From NCBI RefSeq assembly GCF_001434815.1, contig NZ_AZDU01000004.1:1-64000 (forward strand): a stretch of DNA of 64,000 bases, in the 5' to 3' direction. Origin of the DNA: Lactobacillus equicursoris DSM 19284 = JCM 14600 = CIP 110162. Its GTDB lineage: Bacteria > Bacillota > Bacilli > Lactobacillales > Lactobacillaceae. This document shows positions 33,826 through 45,874 of the stretch, piece by piece; positions within the stretch are counted from its first letter, which is position 1, and the number at the start of each line of letters is the position of its first letter. Both the position numbers and the translations under genes were made by a program. The notes beneath the pieces are model-generated. The model did not search any database. It was not told the DNA's origin and was given only the letters and a program-made list of their open reading frames with translations.

Positions 33826-35124
33826 TTATGGTTGCATTCTGTTGATCATTCTTGGGAATGGAATAGCTTCACGAACGTGGTCCAGCTTGCAGATCCAAGC
33901 GATTACCCGTTCAAAGCCCATGCCAAAGCCAGAGTGAGGAACTGAACCGTACTTGCGCAAGTCTAAGTACCAGCTGTAGTCGTCTAAGCTCAGGCCAGCT
34001 TCTTCGATTTGAGCCTTCAAAGTGTCGTAGTCAGCTTCACGTTCTGACCCACCCATGATTTCACCGTAGCCTTCTGGTGCTTCTACGTCAGCACAGAGGC
34101 AAGTCAATGGGTTTTCTGGGTTCTTCTTCATGTAGAAAGGCTTAATGGCAACTGGGTAGTTGACGATAAAGAATGGACGGTCAAATTTTTCTGACAGGTA
34201 AGCTTCGTCAGGTGCCCCAAAGTCATCGCCCCATTTGATGTCGCGGCCGCCTTCTTGCAGCATCTTAATGGCATCATCGTATGACAAACGAGTGTAGTTG
34301 CCTTCGGCAGCTGGCTTCAGCTTATCAACGTCCCGGCCCAGAATGCTGAGTTCGTATTCACAGTGTTCCAAAACTTGGCCAACAACGTATGACAAGAAGC
34401 GTTCTTGGAGGTCCAGGGATTCATCTTGGTGCATCCAAGCCATTTCTGGTTCCATCATCCAGAATTCAGTCAAGTGCCGACGAGTCTTTGATTCTTCTGC
34501 CCGGAAGGTTGGACCAAAGGTAAAGATCTTGCCAAAGGCTTCTGCCCCAACTTCGCCGTACAATTGGCCTGATTGTGACAGGTAAGCATCGTGGTCAAAG
34601 TATTCGATATGGAAGAGTTCGGTGGTGCCTTCTGGAGCAGAGTGCATCAACAGTGGCGCGTCAAACTTAACGAAGCCTTCGTTTTCAAAGAAGTCAACCG
34701 TTGCTTTGAAGATGCGGTTTCTGATTTGCATAATGGCAAACGGACGACGGCTTCTCAGCCACAAGTGACGGTGGTCGAGCAAGAAGTCAACCCCGTGTTC
34801 CTTGTTGGTAATTGGGTAGCCTTCATTGTTGGAAACAACTTCCAAGTCAGTGATTTGGATTTCGTAGCCAAAGTGTGACCGGGCATCTTCATGGATGGTC
34901 CCAGTGATGTAGAAGCTGGCTTCTTGCCGCAAGCCCTTTGCTGCTTCGAAAACTTCTTCACTAACATTGTTCTTGCGGACTACGCCTTGGAAAAAGGCAG
35001 TACCATCCCGCAATTGCAAGAAGACGATCTTCCCGCTTGAACGCTTGTCAGTCAGCCATACGTGCATATGGACTTCTTCGTCGACGTGCTTAGCTGATTC
35101 TCTAATTGAAATCAATTCTGTCAT
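33826..35124 (-). CDS. asnS: Asparagine-tRNA ligase
   Basis: The 432-residue class IIb synthetase has an N-terminal OB-fold anticodon-binding domain (residues 15-105, [21 protein letters not shown] in outline). The catalytic domain contains motif 2 ([25 protein letters not shown] in outline near residue 203) and motif 3 ([15 protein letters not shown] near 400). It charges tRNA-Asn in the cytoplasm. AAGGTGG precedes the ATG. No T-box leader was found in the short upstream gap. Confidence 0.96.
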   Translation of the reverse strand: MTELISIRESAKHVDEEVHMHVWLTDKRSSGKIVFLQLRDGTAFFQGVVRKNNVSEEVFEAAKGLRQEASFYITGTIHEDARSHFGYEIQITDLEVVSNNEGYPITNKEHGVDFLLDHRHLWLRSRRPFAIMQIRNRIFKATVDFFENEGFVKFDAPLLMHSAPEGTTELFHIEYFDHDAYLSQSGQLYGEVGAEAFGKIFTFGPTFRAEESKTRRHLTEFWMMEPEMAWMHQDESLDLQERFLSYVVGQVLEHCEYELSILGRDVDKLKPAAEGNYTRLSYDDAIKMLQEGGRDIKWGDDFGAPDEAYLSEKFDRPFFIVNYPVAIKPFYMKKNPENPLTCLCADVEAPEGYGEIMGGSEREADYDTLKAQIEEAGLSLDDYSWYLDLRKYGSVPHSGFGMGFERVIAWICKLDHVREAIPFPRMINRMQP

Positions 35125-35177
35125 TCTTTAAATTCCACCTTAAAAATCTTTTAACTCTCTCCATGATAACAAATTTT

Positions 35178-35675
35178 TTACAATTTATCGACAAGAGAAA
35201 GCAGTTTTCCGTCTTTAAACTGATAAATTGCGTAGCAATAGCTGCCATCAGAGTTGGTTGCCGTCACTTCCCAGACTGCCTGCCCCTTATGCCAGCCAAG
35301 GTTGATCTCCTTCACAGTCTTTTTGGGGTACTTCTTTTGGAAGTTCTGCTTAACCGTACTTTCACTGACCCCTTCACTGGCTGAGTAGTAGTAGGCCTTT
35401 TTTGTCCCCGGCAGGTAGACAAAATAGGCCTCCTTGCCGCTCGCCGTCTTACCAGCTGCTGATAGGGACTTAGTGCCCCGGTTCAAGTGGTAATACTTGG
35501 TGACCTTGCTCATTGAGGTCTGCTTGACCAGTTTGGCTACCTTGGCGTCGGCTTTCACGTACGGCTGGGTCGCATTTTTGACTAGCATCACTAAGCCAAA
35601 ATAAGCAATTGCTAGGAAAAAGACCAACCAAGCCAAGTACTGCAATACCGTTTTTACCTTGTCATTCAATAACAA
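35178..35675 (-). CDS. YpmB-like DUF5590/PepSY-type membrane-anchored protein
   Basis: The 165-residue protein has one N-terminal transmembrane segment (about 12-33). An extracytoplasmic domain with repeated beta-alpha features follows (YYHLNRGTKSLSAAG, AYFVYLPGTKKAYYY, INLGWHKGQAVWEVTATN, YAIYQFKDGKLLSLVDKL), like the DUF5590/PepSY fold of YpmB. In Bacilli ypmB sits between dinG and aspartate aminotransferase or asnS, matching its place here. The start is TTG with AGAGG 9 bp upstream. It lies 6 bp after dinG on the same strand. Confidence 0.8.
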   Translation of the reverse strand: MLLNDKVKTVLQYLAWLVFFLAIAYFGLVMLVKNATQPYVKADAKVAKLVKQTSMSKVTKYYHLNRGTKSLSAAGKTASGKEAYFVYLPGTKKAYYYSASEGVSESTVKQNFQKKYPKKTVKEINLGWHKGQAVWEVTATNSDGSYCYAIYQFKDGKLLSLVDKL

Positions 35676-35681
35676 TGAAAC

Positions 35682-38465
35682 TTACCTCTTCATCCTTAAT
35701 CTCTTCTTTAGTTCACCGAACTTCACCTTTTGGACGACCACTGGCAGACTAGCTCTAAATTCTGGTCCATAGCTCTTGGTCCAGATCCGCGGGTCCAAGA
35801 TCAAAAATTGTCCATGGTCGTCTTCGCCGCGGATGAGTCGCCCGCATCCCTGCCGCAGGCGCAAGATGGCCCTTGGCAAGGAATCTTCGTTAAAGACATC
35901 TTTACCTTGGTCTTTCAGGTAATGCTGCCTCAAGGCAACTTCTGGCAGGTCTGGTGATTCAAAAGGCAGGCGGGTCGCAATTACCAAGTCGATCCCGCAG
36001 TTATGAAAGTCCACCCCTTCCCAGAAGCTGTCAGCGCCAAGCAGAATTGACTGCTGGGCAATGACAAAGCGGCGGCTGATCCGTTCATTGGATCCAGTCA
36101 GACCTTGAGCTAAGAGCTCATAGTCTTTGACCGCTGGATCATTCAAGAGCTCCAGGTAAAGCTGCTTAACCAGCTCCAGGTTGGTAAAAAGCACCAATAC
36201 GTGCTTTTGCCCTGAAAGGTCCTTGGTCAAAATTTCTTTGAGCTGGCTCAAAAAGGCTGGACTGTCTGGTTCTGGCTGATTTTCGTCAAGTGCCAAAATC
36301 TCCAGGTGCTCGCTCATTGGGAAGCTAGACCCGCCTTGGTAGGAAATTACGCCTGTAGCTGGCAAAGCCAATGCCTCTTTGGCGAAGTCAAAGCTGTCAT
36401 TATCAGTTATTGTCGCACTGATCAAGGCGATGTGATCAAATCGCTGGTAAATCTTATGCAATTCTTCAGAACTATCGATGCTCAGCCAGTGGAGGTTAGA
36501 ACTCAAGGCGTCTTCAGGGTTAGTCACCGCCATGACAAAGCCCAGGTGATCCAGCAAGGGCTGATTCAAGAGGTCTGAAAGCTGGTAGCTTTTTTCAGCA
36601 TAGTAGTCCAGCTTGTCTACCTGGTCAACCAGGTCATCAATCAAGGACTCTTCCCCTGTTAAGAAGCGATCTTTCTCGATGTAGAGCTGGTCAATCACCT
36701 GGTTGGTGTGGATCCGGACCTCCTCTAGCTTTTGCTGGAAGTCTTTTAGCTTTTTTCTAAAAGACGACTGCTCTGGGAACAGGTCGCTGCCTTGAATGGT
36801 ATACTGCACCGTCTTGTTAGGCAGGGTCGTTTGACCGATCGCTAGGTTCCGGCACTGGTAGAGATACTTCTGCATCCGGTTTAAGACATGGATCAAATCC
36901 ATGCTTTCCGTGTCAAGCAGGTCCAGCATAAACTGCAGCTGCACGTTTTCTTCGCCCTGATTGACCAGGCTGTTGTCGGTGAAAAAGAGCAAATTGCGCA
37001 GGTGACTCAAGCTGCCCCAGATCGATTCAAAGCGCAAAGAATCGGTTCTGGAGGTTTGCAGGTTGCCCGCAAAGCGGTGAGCTTCATCAATCACCAGATA
37101 AGGATTTTGTCCCCAGATGGAATCCATGTAGTGATTGACCAGGTAGGCGTGGTTAGTGACCAAGATATTGGCTGATTCCTGTCTTCTTCTAGCTAAGTTC
37201 CAAAAGTCCACTTCTGCAAACGGCGTCCCAACTCTGGCATCGCCTGGGTGCTTGATCTGGTTGAAGATTGGCAATTGCTCACTGGTCAGCTGCAGCTCGT
37301 CCAGATCCCCGCTGGTCGTTTCCGTCAGCCAGACCAGGATCCCCATCTGCAGGATCAAGGTCGTCTTGTTTGGAGAATTTTGGTAAAGGCTTTGGGCAAA
37401 ACCATCTAGGTCTAAGTAGTGGCTCGAAGCCTTAACCATTTCGGCATTAATCGCTAATCCCGTAACTTTTAGCAACTGGGGAATTTCCTGCTTCAGAAGC
37501 TGCTCTTGCAAGACCTTGGTGGAGGTCGCAATCACCAGCTTTCTACCTGTGTAGAGCTGGTAGGCATAGGCAAAGAGGTAGGCAAAGGTCTTCCCCGTTC
37601 CGTTAGGCGCTTCAGCTATCATGATCCGCTGGTCAGGGTTAACGATGAACTTGTGCAAATGATCAATTAAATTAACCTGCTCTTGCCGATAATTGATCTT
37701 GCCCTTAAAAAGTTCCCGCTTAGTATCCTGGCTGCTTGGAAAGTCGGCTTCTTGTCCCTGAATCACGGCATTGACGTTTTGCCTTTTTAAAACTAGATTG
37801 CGAACCTGAATCCTGTCCTTGTCGAGCTTGCGGCGCACTTGGCGGGACTGGTTGGCGATTTCCTTGATGATGTAGTCCGTCTCCCGGATCAAGCCACCTG
37901 ATAGTGAGCCTAGCACATTCAGGGTCGCTTGCGGCAGACTTGCCAATTTTTCAATGATCTTGATTAAGAGGATTGCCGTTCCATATGCATCAGAATCCGC
38001 TTGGTGGGGGTTGTCGTGCTCAATTTCCAGGCTTGCCGTCAAATCCCGCAGCTTGTAAGATGGCAAAGTCGGAAAAGCAATCTTGGCTAATTCCACCGTA
38101 TCGACTGCCTTGAGGGGCAAGGCATCAAAGCCGGCATTGGTCAATTCATAGTTTAAAAAGGGAAAGTCAAAATTGACATTGTGCGCCACAAAAATCGTGT
38201 CTTTGAGAATTTTGCTGATCTTCGGCGCAAAGTGCTTAAAATCCGGCTGTCCCTTAACCATCTGGTTGCTGATCCCAGTTAAGTTGGTAACAGCCTGCGG
38301 GATTTCCTTATGGGGATTCATCAAGAATGAGTAGCTCTTGACCACCTTCAGGTCTTTCACCAAGACGCAGCCAAACTGAATGATGTGCTCGCCATCTTCT
38401 TTCCTGGTTCCCGTCGTTTCTAAGTCCACGACGGCAAAGGTTTCCCCGGCAAAAAAGGGTGACAT
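35682..38465 (-). CDS. dinG: DinG-type ATP-dependent helicase/3'-5' exonuclease
   Basis: The roughly 927-residue protein fuses an N-terminal DEDD exonuclease (FAVVDLETTGTRKEDGE, VAHNVNFDFPFL, HQADSDAYGTA; residues 5-165) to an SF2 helicase. The helicase has Walker A EAPNGTGKTFAYLFA, LVIDEAHRF (DEAH) and late motifs GADSFWEGVDFHN and RLRQGCGRLIRG. The XPD-like 4Fe-4S cysteines between Walker A and DEAH are absent (VKASSHYLDLDGF in place of a Cys-bearing motif). Bacillus and Staphylococcus proteins share the fusion. The ATG at 38465 has AAGGAAG at good spacing. The 14 preceding in-frame residues lie over the end of addA and are rejected. Confidence 0.9.
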   Translation of the reverse strand: MSPFFAGETFAVVDLETTGTRKEDGEHIIQFGCVLVKDLKVVKSYSFLMNPHKEIPQAVTNLTGISNQMVKGQPDFKHFAPKISKILKDTIFVAHNVNFDFPFLNYELTNAGFDALPLKAVDTVELAKIAFPTLPSYKLRDLTASLEIEHDNPHQADSDAYGTAILLIKIIEKLASLPQATLNVLGSLSGGLIRETDYIIKEIANQSRQVRRKLDKDRIQVRNLVLKRQNVNAVIQGQEADFPSSQDTKRELFKGKINYRQEQVNLIDHLHKFIVNPDQRIMIAEAPNGTGKTFAYLFAYAYQLYTGRKLVIATSTKVLQEQLLKQEIPQLLKVTGLAINAEMVKASSHYLDLDGFAQSLYQNSPNKTTLILQMGILVWLTETTSGDLDELQLTSEQLPIFNQIKHPGDARVGTPFAEVDFWNLARRRQESANILVTNHAYLVNHYMDSIWGQNPYLVIDEAHRFAGNLQTSRTDSLRFESIWGSLSHLRNLLFFTDNSLVNQGEENVQLQFMLDLLDTESMDLIHVLNRMQKYLYQCRNLAIGQTTLPNKTVQYTIQGSDLFPEQSSFRKKLKDFQQKLEEVRIHTNQVIDQLYIEKDRFLTGEESLIDDLVDQVDKLDYYAEKSYQLSDLLNQPLLDHLGFVMAVTNPEDALSSNLHWLSIDSSEELHKIYQRFDHIALISATITDNDSFDFAKEALALPATGVISYQGGSSFPMSEHLEILALDENQPEPDSPAFLSQLKEILTKDLSGQKHVLVLFTNLELVKQLYLELLNDPAVKDYELLAQGLTGSNERISRRFVIAQQSILLGADSFWEGVDFHNCGIDLVIATRLPFESPDLPEVALRQHYLKDQGKDVFNEDSLPRAILRLRQGCGRLIRGEDDHGQFLILDPRIWTKSYGPEFRASLPVVVQKVKFGELKKRLRMKR

Positions 38466-38479
38466 GCTATCTTCCTTTC

Positions 38480-41400
38480 TTAGACCACTTCTACGATTTG
38501 CTGACAAGACAGTAATATCAAATATTTCTTCAGCACCTTTTGGCCAGTCGCTTGCTCAAGCGCTCTTTGGTAAAGGCGGAGCTGGCCCTGGTACTTATTC
38601 TTTAAGTCAGCAATGCTTTGATCCAGTTTATTTGGATTCACGTGGTCAGTCTTGTAGTCAAACAAAATGATACCATTTTCTGTTACATAATAGCCATCAA
38701 TTGTCCCATGAACCAAAATTTTTCCGGAAAAATCACTGAAATCATTAAACAAGGTTCCTGGTTCAATGATTGAGGCAAAGTTTTCTTCTCGGTACAAGTT
38801 GCCCGGATTTTCTCTAAATTGCTGGGCAAAATCGCTAGTCACAAACCATTGCAATGCTTCTTGATCCACTTGGCTAGCGATCTCTTTAGACAGCCGCCCC
38901 TTCTTGATCAAGTGGTCCATGCCAGTTTCGAGGTTAGCTAAGTCAGTGCCTGCTTGGTAATCATAATACTGCAAGATCAAGTGGCTGGCCGTCCCAATTT
39001 CCGCAGCATTGCCGGTATTTTGGTTCAAAAAGTCAGGCTCAGTATCAATTGGCTGCATATAGCGGTTAGCAGACCTCAGCTCGGTCACGTGGCTGTCTTC
39101 CAGTTCTGTTTCAATCGGATCCGCAAAAGCCTTCTTAATTTCAGAAACCGACTGGTAGGCCGTCGTTTGGCTGGCATCCAGGTATGGGTATTGCTGGTCG
39201 CTAAAAGCAAAAAGCCTTTCAGTCGCATCCAAGACTTGCTGCTCTTCAGCAGTTAATTCGGTGTTTTCTGACTGTGCCTCTTTGGCTTCTGGTAAAACAG
39301 GGCTGTCGTTTTTTGAATCGAACTTGACGAATAAAAGCGGATCTTCCTTGCCAGCGGTAAGACCGCCAATGGTCTTATCTGACAGCTTCTGCAGGCTCTT
39401 AGCCTGGTAAAGCGACGGTGCCAAAAAGTCCAGGGGCTTGTTGACCTTCATCTTATCCATCAAGGTCATCTTCTGCCGGTCTAAGGTTCCTAGCCACTTT
39501 TGCTCCAAGCCTTCAAGGCCCTCTTTGCCAGGAGTAATATCCATCACCATGATCAGCTTTTGCTTGGCTCGGGTTAAGGCTACATAAAGGAGCCGGGCTT
39601 CTTCTTCCAGCAGCTTCTGCTTTTTCTCGATTTTGAGCCAGGCCTTGCACAAGGTATCAGCCTGATATTCTGGCTCGTCATCTGGGTAGGCAAAAGCCAG
39701 GCCTAGACCAGCTGAGTCTAATAGGTAGCTGCCAGAGATATCTTGCTTAAAGTTGTATTGGCGGCCAATCCCGGCCAAAAAGACGATTGGAAATTCCAGC
39801 CCTTTAGAAGCATGGATGGTCATCAGGTTGACCGAGCCTTCGGCATTGTCGCTTAAGACTGGCTGAGCCAGGTCCTTTTGATTTTTCCGCATGCGGGCAA
39901 TGAAGTTGATGAACTGGTACAAATCCTTAAAGCCGGCACTTTCATAGGCACTGGCTCTTTCATAAAGAGCCGTCAAGTTTAGACGCCGCTGGCGGCCATT
40001 AGGCATGGCGGTCACAATTTCCAAAAAGCTGGTCTTTTCATAGATAGTCCAAAGCAGCTCACTGATCCGGTGATTCACTGCAAAATCACGGAATTCCTGC
40101 AGCATGGCCAAAAATTCCCGGCAGCGCTGACCCAACTCATCATCGATCTTGCTATAGGTTCTTAAGGCCGCATAGAAGCTGATACTCTTGTTAACCAAGC
40201 GAATCTTGGCTAGGTCAGTGGTCGTGAAGTTAAAGATCGGTGACCTCAAGACCGCGACGAGCGGGATGTCTTGGTCAGGGTTATCGATGATTTTAAGGAA
40301 GGACATGATCACCGTCAGTTCAAAAGTCTGGAAATAGTTAGGAACGTCTGACACAAATAGCGGAATCTGGTACTTGTCAAATTCTTGCTTAATCTCTAAG
40401 TTGTTGGTCTTGGACCGAGTCAAAATGGCAATATCCCCGTAGCCAACTGGACGCTTGTCACCAGTCTTTGGGTCAAAAATCTGGTAGCCGCTCTTCACCA
40501 GCTGCTGGATGCGGGCAATAATCATGGAAATTTCGCCGGCATCTAAGGCTGAATCATCGCCATCTTGACCGCTGTCACTATCAGCACCAGAATTATACCC
40601 CTGCTTGCCCTTTTTTTCTTTTTCCTGATAAATAACTTCGGTCCCTGTTGCCAGATCCATCTTTGGATCATAGGCAGCCGCAAACTTCAACTGCCCTTCT
40701 GCTTCATAATCGATCCCGCCAAAGTCTGCCGTTAAGATGCTGTTAAAAATCAAGTTAACGGCACTAGTTACTGGCTGACTTGACCGGAAGTTTTCTGGGA
40801 AAACAATCCGCTTTTTCGTGCCACTATCGTCTGCCCCATATTGGCGATATTTGGCAATAAACAGGCTTGGCTCCGCTTGCCGGAAGCCGTAAATGGACTG
40901 CTTGACGTCCCCAAACATGAAGAGGTTGTTTTCACCGCTCTTTTTTAGGCGGGCAATCAGACCATCCTGTAGAGCATTGGTGTCCTGGTATTCGTCCACC
41001 ATGATCTCCTTAAAGCGATTTTGATAGTACTCCCGGGCCAAAGCGCCATTTGAAGTATCCTGATTCAAGATGTCATAGGCATACTGTTCCATGTCGGTAA
41101 AGTCCAGCATGCGCTCGCCGCGCTTGAGCTCGCGGAAGCGGTCAATAAAGGCTTGCTCTAATTCCGCAATCGTTTGACTAATTTTTTCGCCTTTGGCCAT
41201 CAAGGCCTTTTGTTCTTCATTGGAACTGGCGTAAAAGCTGGTAAAAGCCTTTGTGACAAAGTCATTAATTGTTTCTTGGACTTTTTTTGATTCATCAATA
41301 AATTCAGGAATCGACTTATTCTTTGCTGGCTTTTTCTCCCGGATCAAGCTGGCTTTTAAGAGATCTCGCTGCTGGTCAAAAGGCGCATCGATTTCTAAGG

Positions 41401-42217
41401 CTTCTTGGAAATTTGTCAAATTATTTTGACAGTTCAAAAATTGGACTTGATACTTGGCAAATTTTTCATGCTCAAAATCTGCTTCAGAAATAAAATGTAC
41501 CAGCTTAGAAATAACCGTCTTTACTTCTTCTAGCAGGTAGGGCTTGATCTTTTCCTGCCACAAGTTGGAGTCCGCCAGGTCGCTGCCTAGAACTTGGTAA
41601 GCCTTTGGCAATTCTCGTAGCCACTTTTGGTAGTCTGGCTTGGCCATGGCAAAATTGTACAAACTTAGCAGGATATCGCAGGGTGAATTGGCATTGCTGT
41701 CGCCGGTAAAGGCATCATAAAATTCCTCAAAAGCAGCCTTTTTGGCTGGATCAGGGCTCTCCAAATAAGCCGACTCCACATCGCTGATTGCTCTTTCTTT
41801 CAAAAGCTCAATCTGTGTGCTATCGGTCAGAATGGAAAAATCTGGGTCCAAGTCAATGACAAAGTAAAAGCGTCTGATGACGTCCAAACAGAAGGAGTCA
41901 ATGGTTGAAATGAGCGCCGTATCAAGCTGAGCTAATTGCTGGCGCAAAAAGTCGGCCTTGGGATCGGTTTTAGGCAGCTCCCGCACCCGGTCTTGGAGAC
42001 GCTTTTTAATCCGCTGCTTCATTTCGCTGGCAGCTAGCCGGGTAAAGGTGATCACCAGCAGTTGGTCAACGCTTAAGCCATCTTCGGCAATTTCCTTGAC
42101 GACCCGTTCAACCAATACGCTGGTTTTACCAGACCCAGCTGAAGCTGATATTAGCAAGTCTTGTCCCCGCGTCTCGATCGCATCCGCTTGAGCGGGCGTA
42201 TATTTAACTTTTCCCAT
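38480..42217 (-). CDS. addA: ATP-dependent helicase/nuclease subunit A
   Basis: The 1245-residue subunit of the AddAB (RexAB) recombination machine has UvrD-type helicase motifs: [20 protein letters not shown] in outline at residue 28, the DEYQDTN box near 410, and [20 protein letters not shown]. The C-terminal RecB-like nuclease domain carries LFDYKTDHV and [12 protein letters not shown]. It degrades DNA ends until a chi site and loads RecA. AAGGAGG precedes the ATG, 2 bp after addB. dinG follows 14 bp downstream. Confidence 0.95.
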   Translation of the reverse strand: MGKVKYTPAQADAIETRGQDLLISASAGSGKTSVLVERVVKEIAEDGLSVDQLLVITFTRLAASEMKQRIKKRLQDRVRELPKTDPKADFLRQQLAQLDTALISTIDSFCLDVIRRFYFVIDLDPDFSILTDSTQIELLKERAISDVESAYLESPDPAKKAAFEEFYDAFTGDSNANSPCDILLSLYNFAMAKPDYQKWLRELPKAYQVLGSDLADSNLWQEKIKPYLLEEVKTVISKLVHFISEADFEHEKFAKYQVQFLNCQNNLTNFQEALEIDAPFDQQRDLLKASLIREKKPAKNKSIPEFIDESKKVQETINDFVTKAFTSFYASSNEEQKALMAKGEKISQTIAELEQAFIDRFRELKRGERMLDFTDMEQYAYDILNQDTSNGALAREYYQNRFKEIMVDEYQDTNALQDGLIARLKKSGENNLFMFGDVKQSIYGFRQAEPSLFIAKYRQYGADDSGTKKRIVFPENFRSSQPVTSAVNLIFNSILTADFGGIDYEAEGQLKFAAAYDPKMDLATGTEVIYQEKEKKGKQGYNSGADSDSGQDGDDSALDAGEISMIIARIQQLVKSGYQIFDPKTGDKRPVGYGDIAILTRSKTNNLEIKQEFDKYQIPLFVSDVPNYFQTFELTVIMSFLKIIDNPDQDIPLVAVLRSPIFNFTTTDLAKIRLVNKSISFYAALRTYSKIDDELGQRCREFLAMLQEFRDFAVNHRISELLWTIYEKTSFLEIVTAMPNGRQRRLNLTALYERASAYESAGFKDLYQFINFIARMRKNQKDLAQPVLSDNAEGSVNLMTIHASKGLEFPIVFLAGIGRQYNFKQDISGSYLLDSAGLGLAFAYPDDEPEYQADTLCKAWLKIEKKQKLLEEEARLLYVALTRAKQKLIMVMDITPGKEGLEGLEQKWLGTLDRQKMTLMDKMKVNKPLDFLAPSLYQAKSLQKLSDKTIGGLTAGKEDPLLFVKFDSKNDSPVLPEAKEAQSENTELTAEEQQVLDATERLFAFSDQQYPYLDASQTTAYQSVSEIKKAFADPIETELEDSHVTELRSANRYMQPIDTEPDFLNQNTGNAAEIGTASHLILQYYDYQAGTDLANLETGMDHLIKKGRLSKEIASQVDQEALQWFVTSDFAQQFRENPGNLYREENFASIIEPGTLFNDFSDFSGKILVHGTIDGYYVTENGIILFDYKTDHVNPNKLDQSIADLKNKYQGQLRLYQRALEQATGQKVLKKYLILLSCQQIVEVV

Positions 42218-42219
42218 TC

Positions 42220-45200
42220 TTATTCCTCCTTGCTCATGTTCAGCGCACTTCTCACTTGCGCCAGCAAATCAGCCTTGTGCATGGTTCCTAGGTCATGGTA
42301 GTGATTAGTCGGCAATTGCTCGTCAAAGTAGTAAATATCCTTGTAGTCGGTATAGGTTAAACCGTTTTGTCCACCTTGCCGGAAAGGATTGAGGGCAATC
42401 TGCCCTTCCAAAATACCTTCAGCCGCATTTTCGATCAGGTACTCTACATATTCCAAGAGCAGGTTCATTTCTTCTTTACTGTAGAAGCTGTCGCTAGACT
42501 TAAAAGTCCCCTTCTTAGTAACTGAAGCGCCCCGATAGTAGCTTGAGCTGCCCGTTTTCAGGCTTTGGTCAACTTCACTAAACAAAACAGGATCATTGAC
42601 AGCTACCCCATTCAAGCGCAGTTTGTCTTGTCCACCTAAATATGCCTGTTTAAGGTCAAAATTGGCATCAAAAATGCTGTTAGAGCCTGACCCATTTAAA
42701 GGGTTCAATTTTCTCGTCACGTATTGGTAAAAGGCCCCTAGTAAATCCAGTTCCGCCGTCCCGGTTAGCTGGCTTTGATTTTTTACCAACACATCCAGGT
42801 AAGCAATCATTTGCAGGTCGATCCCACTAGCAAAGCGGGCTGGGTTGAAGGAGTGACTAGAAGACTTGTAGTCAATCAGCTGGGCCAAGACATGCTTATC
42901 TCCTTTGAAGAGGTCCACCCGGTCAATCTTCCCGCGCAAGGAAATCTTCCGCTTGCCCGCTAATTTCTTCAGTGGCAGGATCAAGCCGGCAACTTTTTCA
43001 GCCGGGCCAAAAGGCAATTCCGCAAAGGTAGCCTTGAAGCGATTTTCCTGCTGCTTGACCCGGTAGGTCTGAGCCACCTTGCTGGTCGTCTGGTCAAAGG
43101 TCTTGAAGAGGTACTGATTAAATGGATCCCGCAAAAATTGCTGGTAGATTGGCTCTTGCCAGATTTCTTGCCGAACCTCTTTCAAGAGCAGCTCTAGCTC
43201 CAGTTCAGACATCTTTTCGATTTCCAGTCCTCGCTTTTGCATCTCCTTCACCAGAAGCTCAAAAGTCCGGTGGAAGTAGTTCCCTGACTGGATGGCATTT
43301 AGTTCGTTTTCGGCACGCGGGCTTAAGCGGAGACCATACTTGACAAAGTATTCAAAGGAATTTTGGTAAAAAGTTTCCAACTGGGAAACTGAGCTGAGCA
43401 AGTCTTTCCCGTAGAGCTTTTCTGCCAATTCCTCAGAAATGTTTTCTGGGTTATTGTCGTAGTCAATCCCCTCTTCCACTGCCTTGGTCTTTGCTGGCAA
43501 GTCCTGCCGGCAAAGATCAAGAAGCTTTTTGACTAACAGCGACTGCGGCATCCCTTTAGCGGCATAAGTCAGATAACCTAGACTAGCCGCCGGCGTGGTC
43601 ATGAACAAGAGCAGATCTGGGGTAACTTCACTTTCATCCAAGCTTGGCAAGTCCCTTTGGCGGTATTCTCTGCCATTAACCAGCTTTAGCAAGCGCTGGT
43701 AGTAGACGGATGGCTCAAGCCGCTCGTTATCAGAATTAATTACTGGGTATGACACGTAAACCCGTTCACTGGCTAAAGCCAAAGCCGCGCCAAACTGGTA
43801 ATCCTGGTCCATGTTGTTTAATTCTTGATGGTCTTCCAGGTAGGCATCTTCGGTGAAAAAGTCTTCAAGGACCTTAAGGTTTTCAGGAGTCAGGAAATTC
43901 TTCATGTCACTAATCTGCGGCAGGCTGCCGTTATTGGCCCCGATAATAATCACCTGTTTATAGGAACCACTTTGCACCATCCCATATTCTGAAATAGTCA
44001 CCGCATCCAAAGTTGCTGGAATCGTGGCGAAGGCTGCTTGGCTAAAGCCGGCCGTCAGCATGCTAAAGAAAGACTGCCAGTCAAACTTTTCCGGATTGAC
44101 CAAAAGGTAGTCTTGGAGCAAGCCCAGCATGGAATTCCAGACTTCTTCAGGCTGCTTGGCTTCTTGCAATTGGCCATCGTCGCTAGCCTTTTTCCGCCAG
44201 GACTCAAGCTGGCTGCTGACGCCGGTTTTAACTAAGAAGCTAAAGAAAGTCTTGATCCCAGTTAAGCTATCTTGTTCATCCTTCAATTTTTTCACGAGTG
44301 AATTTACCTGGCTGACGAAAAAGTCTCGCAGCTTATCTAGGCGTTCCAGCCGCCTTTGATACTTTTCTTGGTCAAGGTAAATCACACTGGCCTTGGTAAA
44401 GTCGCTAAATGACTTTTCCCAGAGCTTATACTTGATGCCGTGTGCCAAAACAAAGTTTTCCAGCTGGTCCACGTCTCTTAAATAAGCTGCTTCTGGGTCT
44501 TCTTGCTCTTGATACCAGGCGGGAATGATCAGCCGCGTCTTCATCAGCCCAATCATGGCCGCCGTATCCCCAGTTTTTTCAGCCAGCTTAGCCAAATCTT
44601 CAATCAAGATGACCAAGGGGTGATATTTCATCATCTGCTGCAAGTCGTCAAAAAATGGTATCTGATTCTGCCGGAAGATTGGAGCAAGGTAAGTTTCATA
44701 TTCTGCCAAGTTCGGCGCCAGGATCAAAAAGTCGCGGTACTGGTACTGCTTAGTAGCCACTTGGCTGTAAATAGTCCGCGCCGCAAAATAGGCTTCTGCA
44801 TACCGTGAATCGGCCTTTACTAGTTGCAAGTTAGTTAAGTCCGCATCTTCATTGGCAATCCAGGCAGAATTTAGCTTAGTTGCTGACGTTGCCTTTTCTA
44901 CCAGCTGATCGCTTTGATAGTCTAAGCCATGGGCGCCAAAATAGCCGGTCAAGTCGTTAATCGTTTTTTGAACAACATAGTCATATTCACCGGCAAGTGG
45001 CGCATGGATATCGCCAAATTCCGTCTTAAAGCCCAAGGTCAAGTCCTGGCAAAAAGCAGCCAATAATTGAATCGTCTGCTTTTCCTGCAAAGAAAAATGG
45101 GCAAAATCAGTGACATAAAAGGCGGCCTTTTGCACGTATTCTGGGTGACTGGCCAAAACTTCATTTAGCTGGATATTCAGTTCATCTTTAGTCACAAAGT

Positions 45201-45741
45201 TCTTTTCCTGGATCAGGTCCAAAAAGTCTTGATAGATGATCTTCAAGTCGTGCAGCTTGCTGGACGTTTCAGTATCCAGACTGGCTTCAACCGCAGGATT
45301 GGCTGCATTTTCCAGCAGCTCGTCTAAATCCAGCTGTCCAGTATGAACCTGCAAAATCGTTTGGTATACCTGCTGGATCATCCCTGAATTAGGTTGAGTA
45401 TTCTTGAACAGGTTAAGCTCTTTTTTCCGTTTATTGATGATTTGCTCCAAGATCATGGAAGCTGCCGCGTCATCCAGACTCTGCGGCAAGGAAATGTCAG
45501 CTTTTTTAAAGAAGAACCAGGCTAAACGAGAAAACGACAAGACATGAAGATTCTTGACGCTAGTCTCACTTCTTCCTTGCAATTCCGCAACTTTAGCTAT
45601 TGCCCGCACTTCTGTGTTAAACTTGATATGGTTTGGAACAAGAATGAAGACTTCTTGGCCAGCTAAATATGTTTTAGCTGCTTGGTCCAGAAGCTCTTCT
45701 TGCAAAGGATCTGCTTGTCTTCCAGTTAAGATGTTAATCAT
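42220..45741 (-). CDS. rexB: ATP-dependent helicase/nuclease subunit B, RexB type
   Basis: The 1173-residue partner of AddA has the AddB/RexB layout. A degenerate helicase region begins at [17 protein letters not shown] (no normal Walker A). A RecB-type nuclease near the C-terminus contains [28 protein letters not shown] in outline. The Fe-S cysteines that bracket this nuclease in Bacillus AddB (including a CxxC near the end) are absent, as in RexB proteins. The end reads [20 protein letters not shown] where they would be. The ATG at 45741 has AAGGAG eight bases upstream and is preferred to the GTG three codons earlier. It is divergent from mvk. Confidence 0.92.
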   Translation of the reverse strand: MINILTGRQADPLQEELLDQAAKTYLAGQEVFILVPNHIKFNTEVRAIAKVAELQGRSETSVKNLHVLSFSRLAWFFFKKADISLPQSLDDAAASMILEQIINKRKKELNLFKNTQPNSGMIQQVYQTILQVHTGQLDLDELLENAANPAVEASLDTETSSKLHDLKIIYQDFLDLIQEKNFVTKDELNIQLNEVLASHPEYVQKAAFYVTDFAHFSLQEKQTIQLLAAFCQDLTLGFKTEFGDIHAPLAGEYDYVVQKTINDLTGYFGAHGLDYQSDQLVEKATSATKLNSAWIANEDADLTNLQLVKADSRYAEAYFAARTIYSQVATKQYQYRDFLILAPNLAEYETYLAPIFRQNQIPFFDDLQQMMKYHPLVILIEDLAKLAEKTGDTAAMIGLMKTRLIIPAWYQEQEDPEAAYLRDVDQLENFVLAHGIKYKLWEKSFSDFTKASVIYLDQEKYQRRLERLDKLRDFFVSQVNSLVKKLKDEQDSLTGIKTFFSFLVKTGVSSQLESWRKKASDDGQLQEAKQPEEVWNSMLGLLQDYLLVNPEKFDWQSFFSMLTAGFSQAAFATIPATLDAVTISEYGMVQSGSYKQVIIIGANNGSLPQISDMKNFLTPENLKVLEDFFTEDAYLEDHQELNNMDQDYQFGAALALASERVYVSYPVINSDNERLEPSVYYQRLLKLVNGREYRQRDLPSLDESEVTPDLLLFMTTPAASLGYLTYAAKGMPQSLLVKKLLDLCRQDLPAKTKAVEEGIDYDNNPENISEELAEKLYGKDLLSSVSQLETFYQNSFEYFVKYGLRLSPRAENELNAIQSGNYFHRTFELLVKEMQKRGLEIEKMSELELELLLKEVRQEIWQEPIYQQFLRDPFNQYLFKTFDQTTSKVAQTYRVKQQENRFKATFAELPFGPAEKVAGLILPLKKLAGKRKISLRGKIDRVDLFKGDKHVLAQLIDYKSSSHSFNPARFASGIDLQMIAYLDVLVKNQSQLTGTAELDLLGAFYQYVTRKLNPLNGSGSNSIFDANFDLKQAYLGGQDKLRLNGVAVNDPVLFSEVDQSLKTGSSSYYRGASVTKKGTFKSSDSFYSKEEMNLLLEYVEYLIENAAEGILEGQIALNPFRQGGQNGLTYTDYKDIYYFDEQLPTNHYHDLGTMHKADLLAQVRSALNMSKEE

Positions 45742-45823
45742 TACTTCCACTCCTTAGATGCACTAGACAAGTAGTAATTCAGTCAATTAAATTTTAGCAA
45801 TCTCTTCTCTTTTTGGGAAATTT

Positions 45824-45852
45824 TTGACAAAATACTAACTATTCAATATTTA
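45824..45852 (+). promoter_or_regulatory. Promoter of the mevalonate-pathway operon
   Basis: A consensus TTGACA (45824-45829) is followed after 17 bp by TATTTA (45847-45852). It lies 23 bp before the mvk start codon and serves the four-gene operon. Confidence 0.75.
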
Positions 45853-45874
45853 TTATCTTTTGAGGTGATTATCT

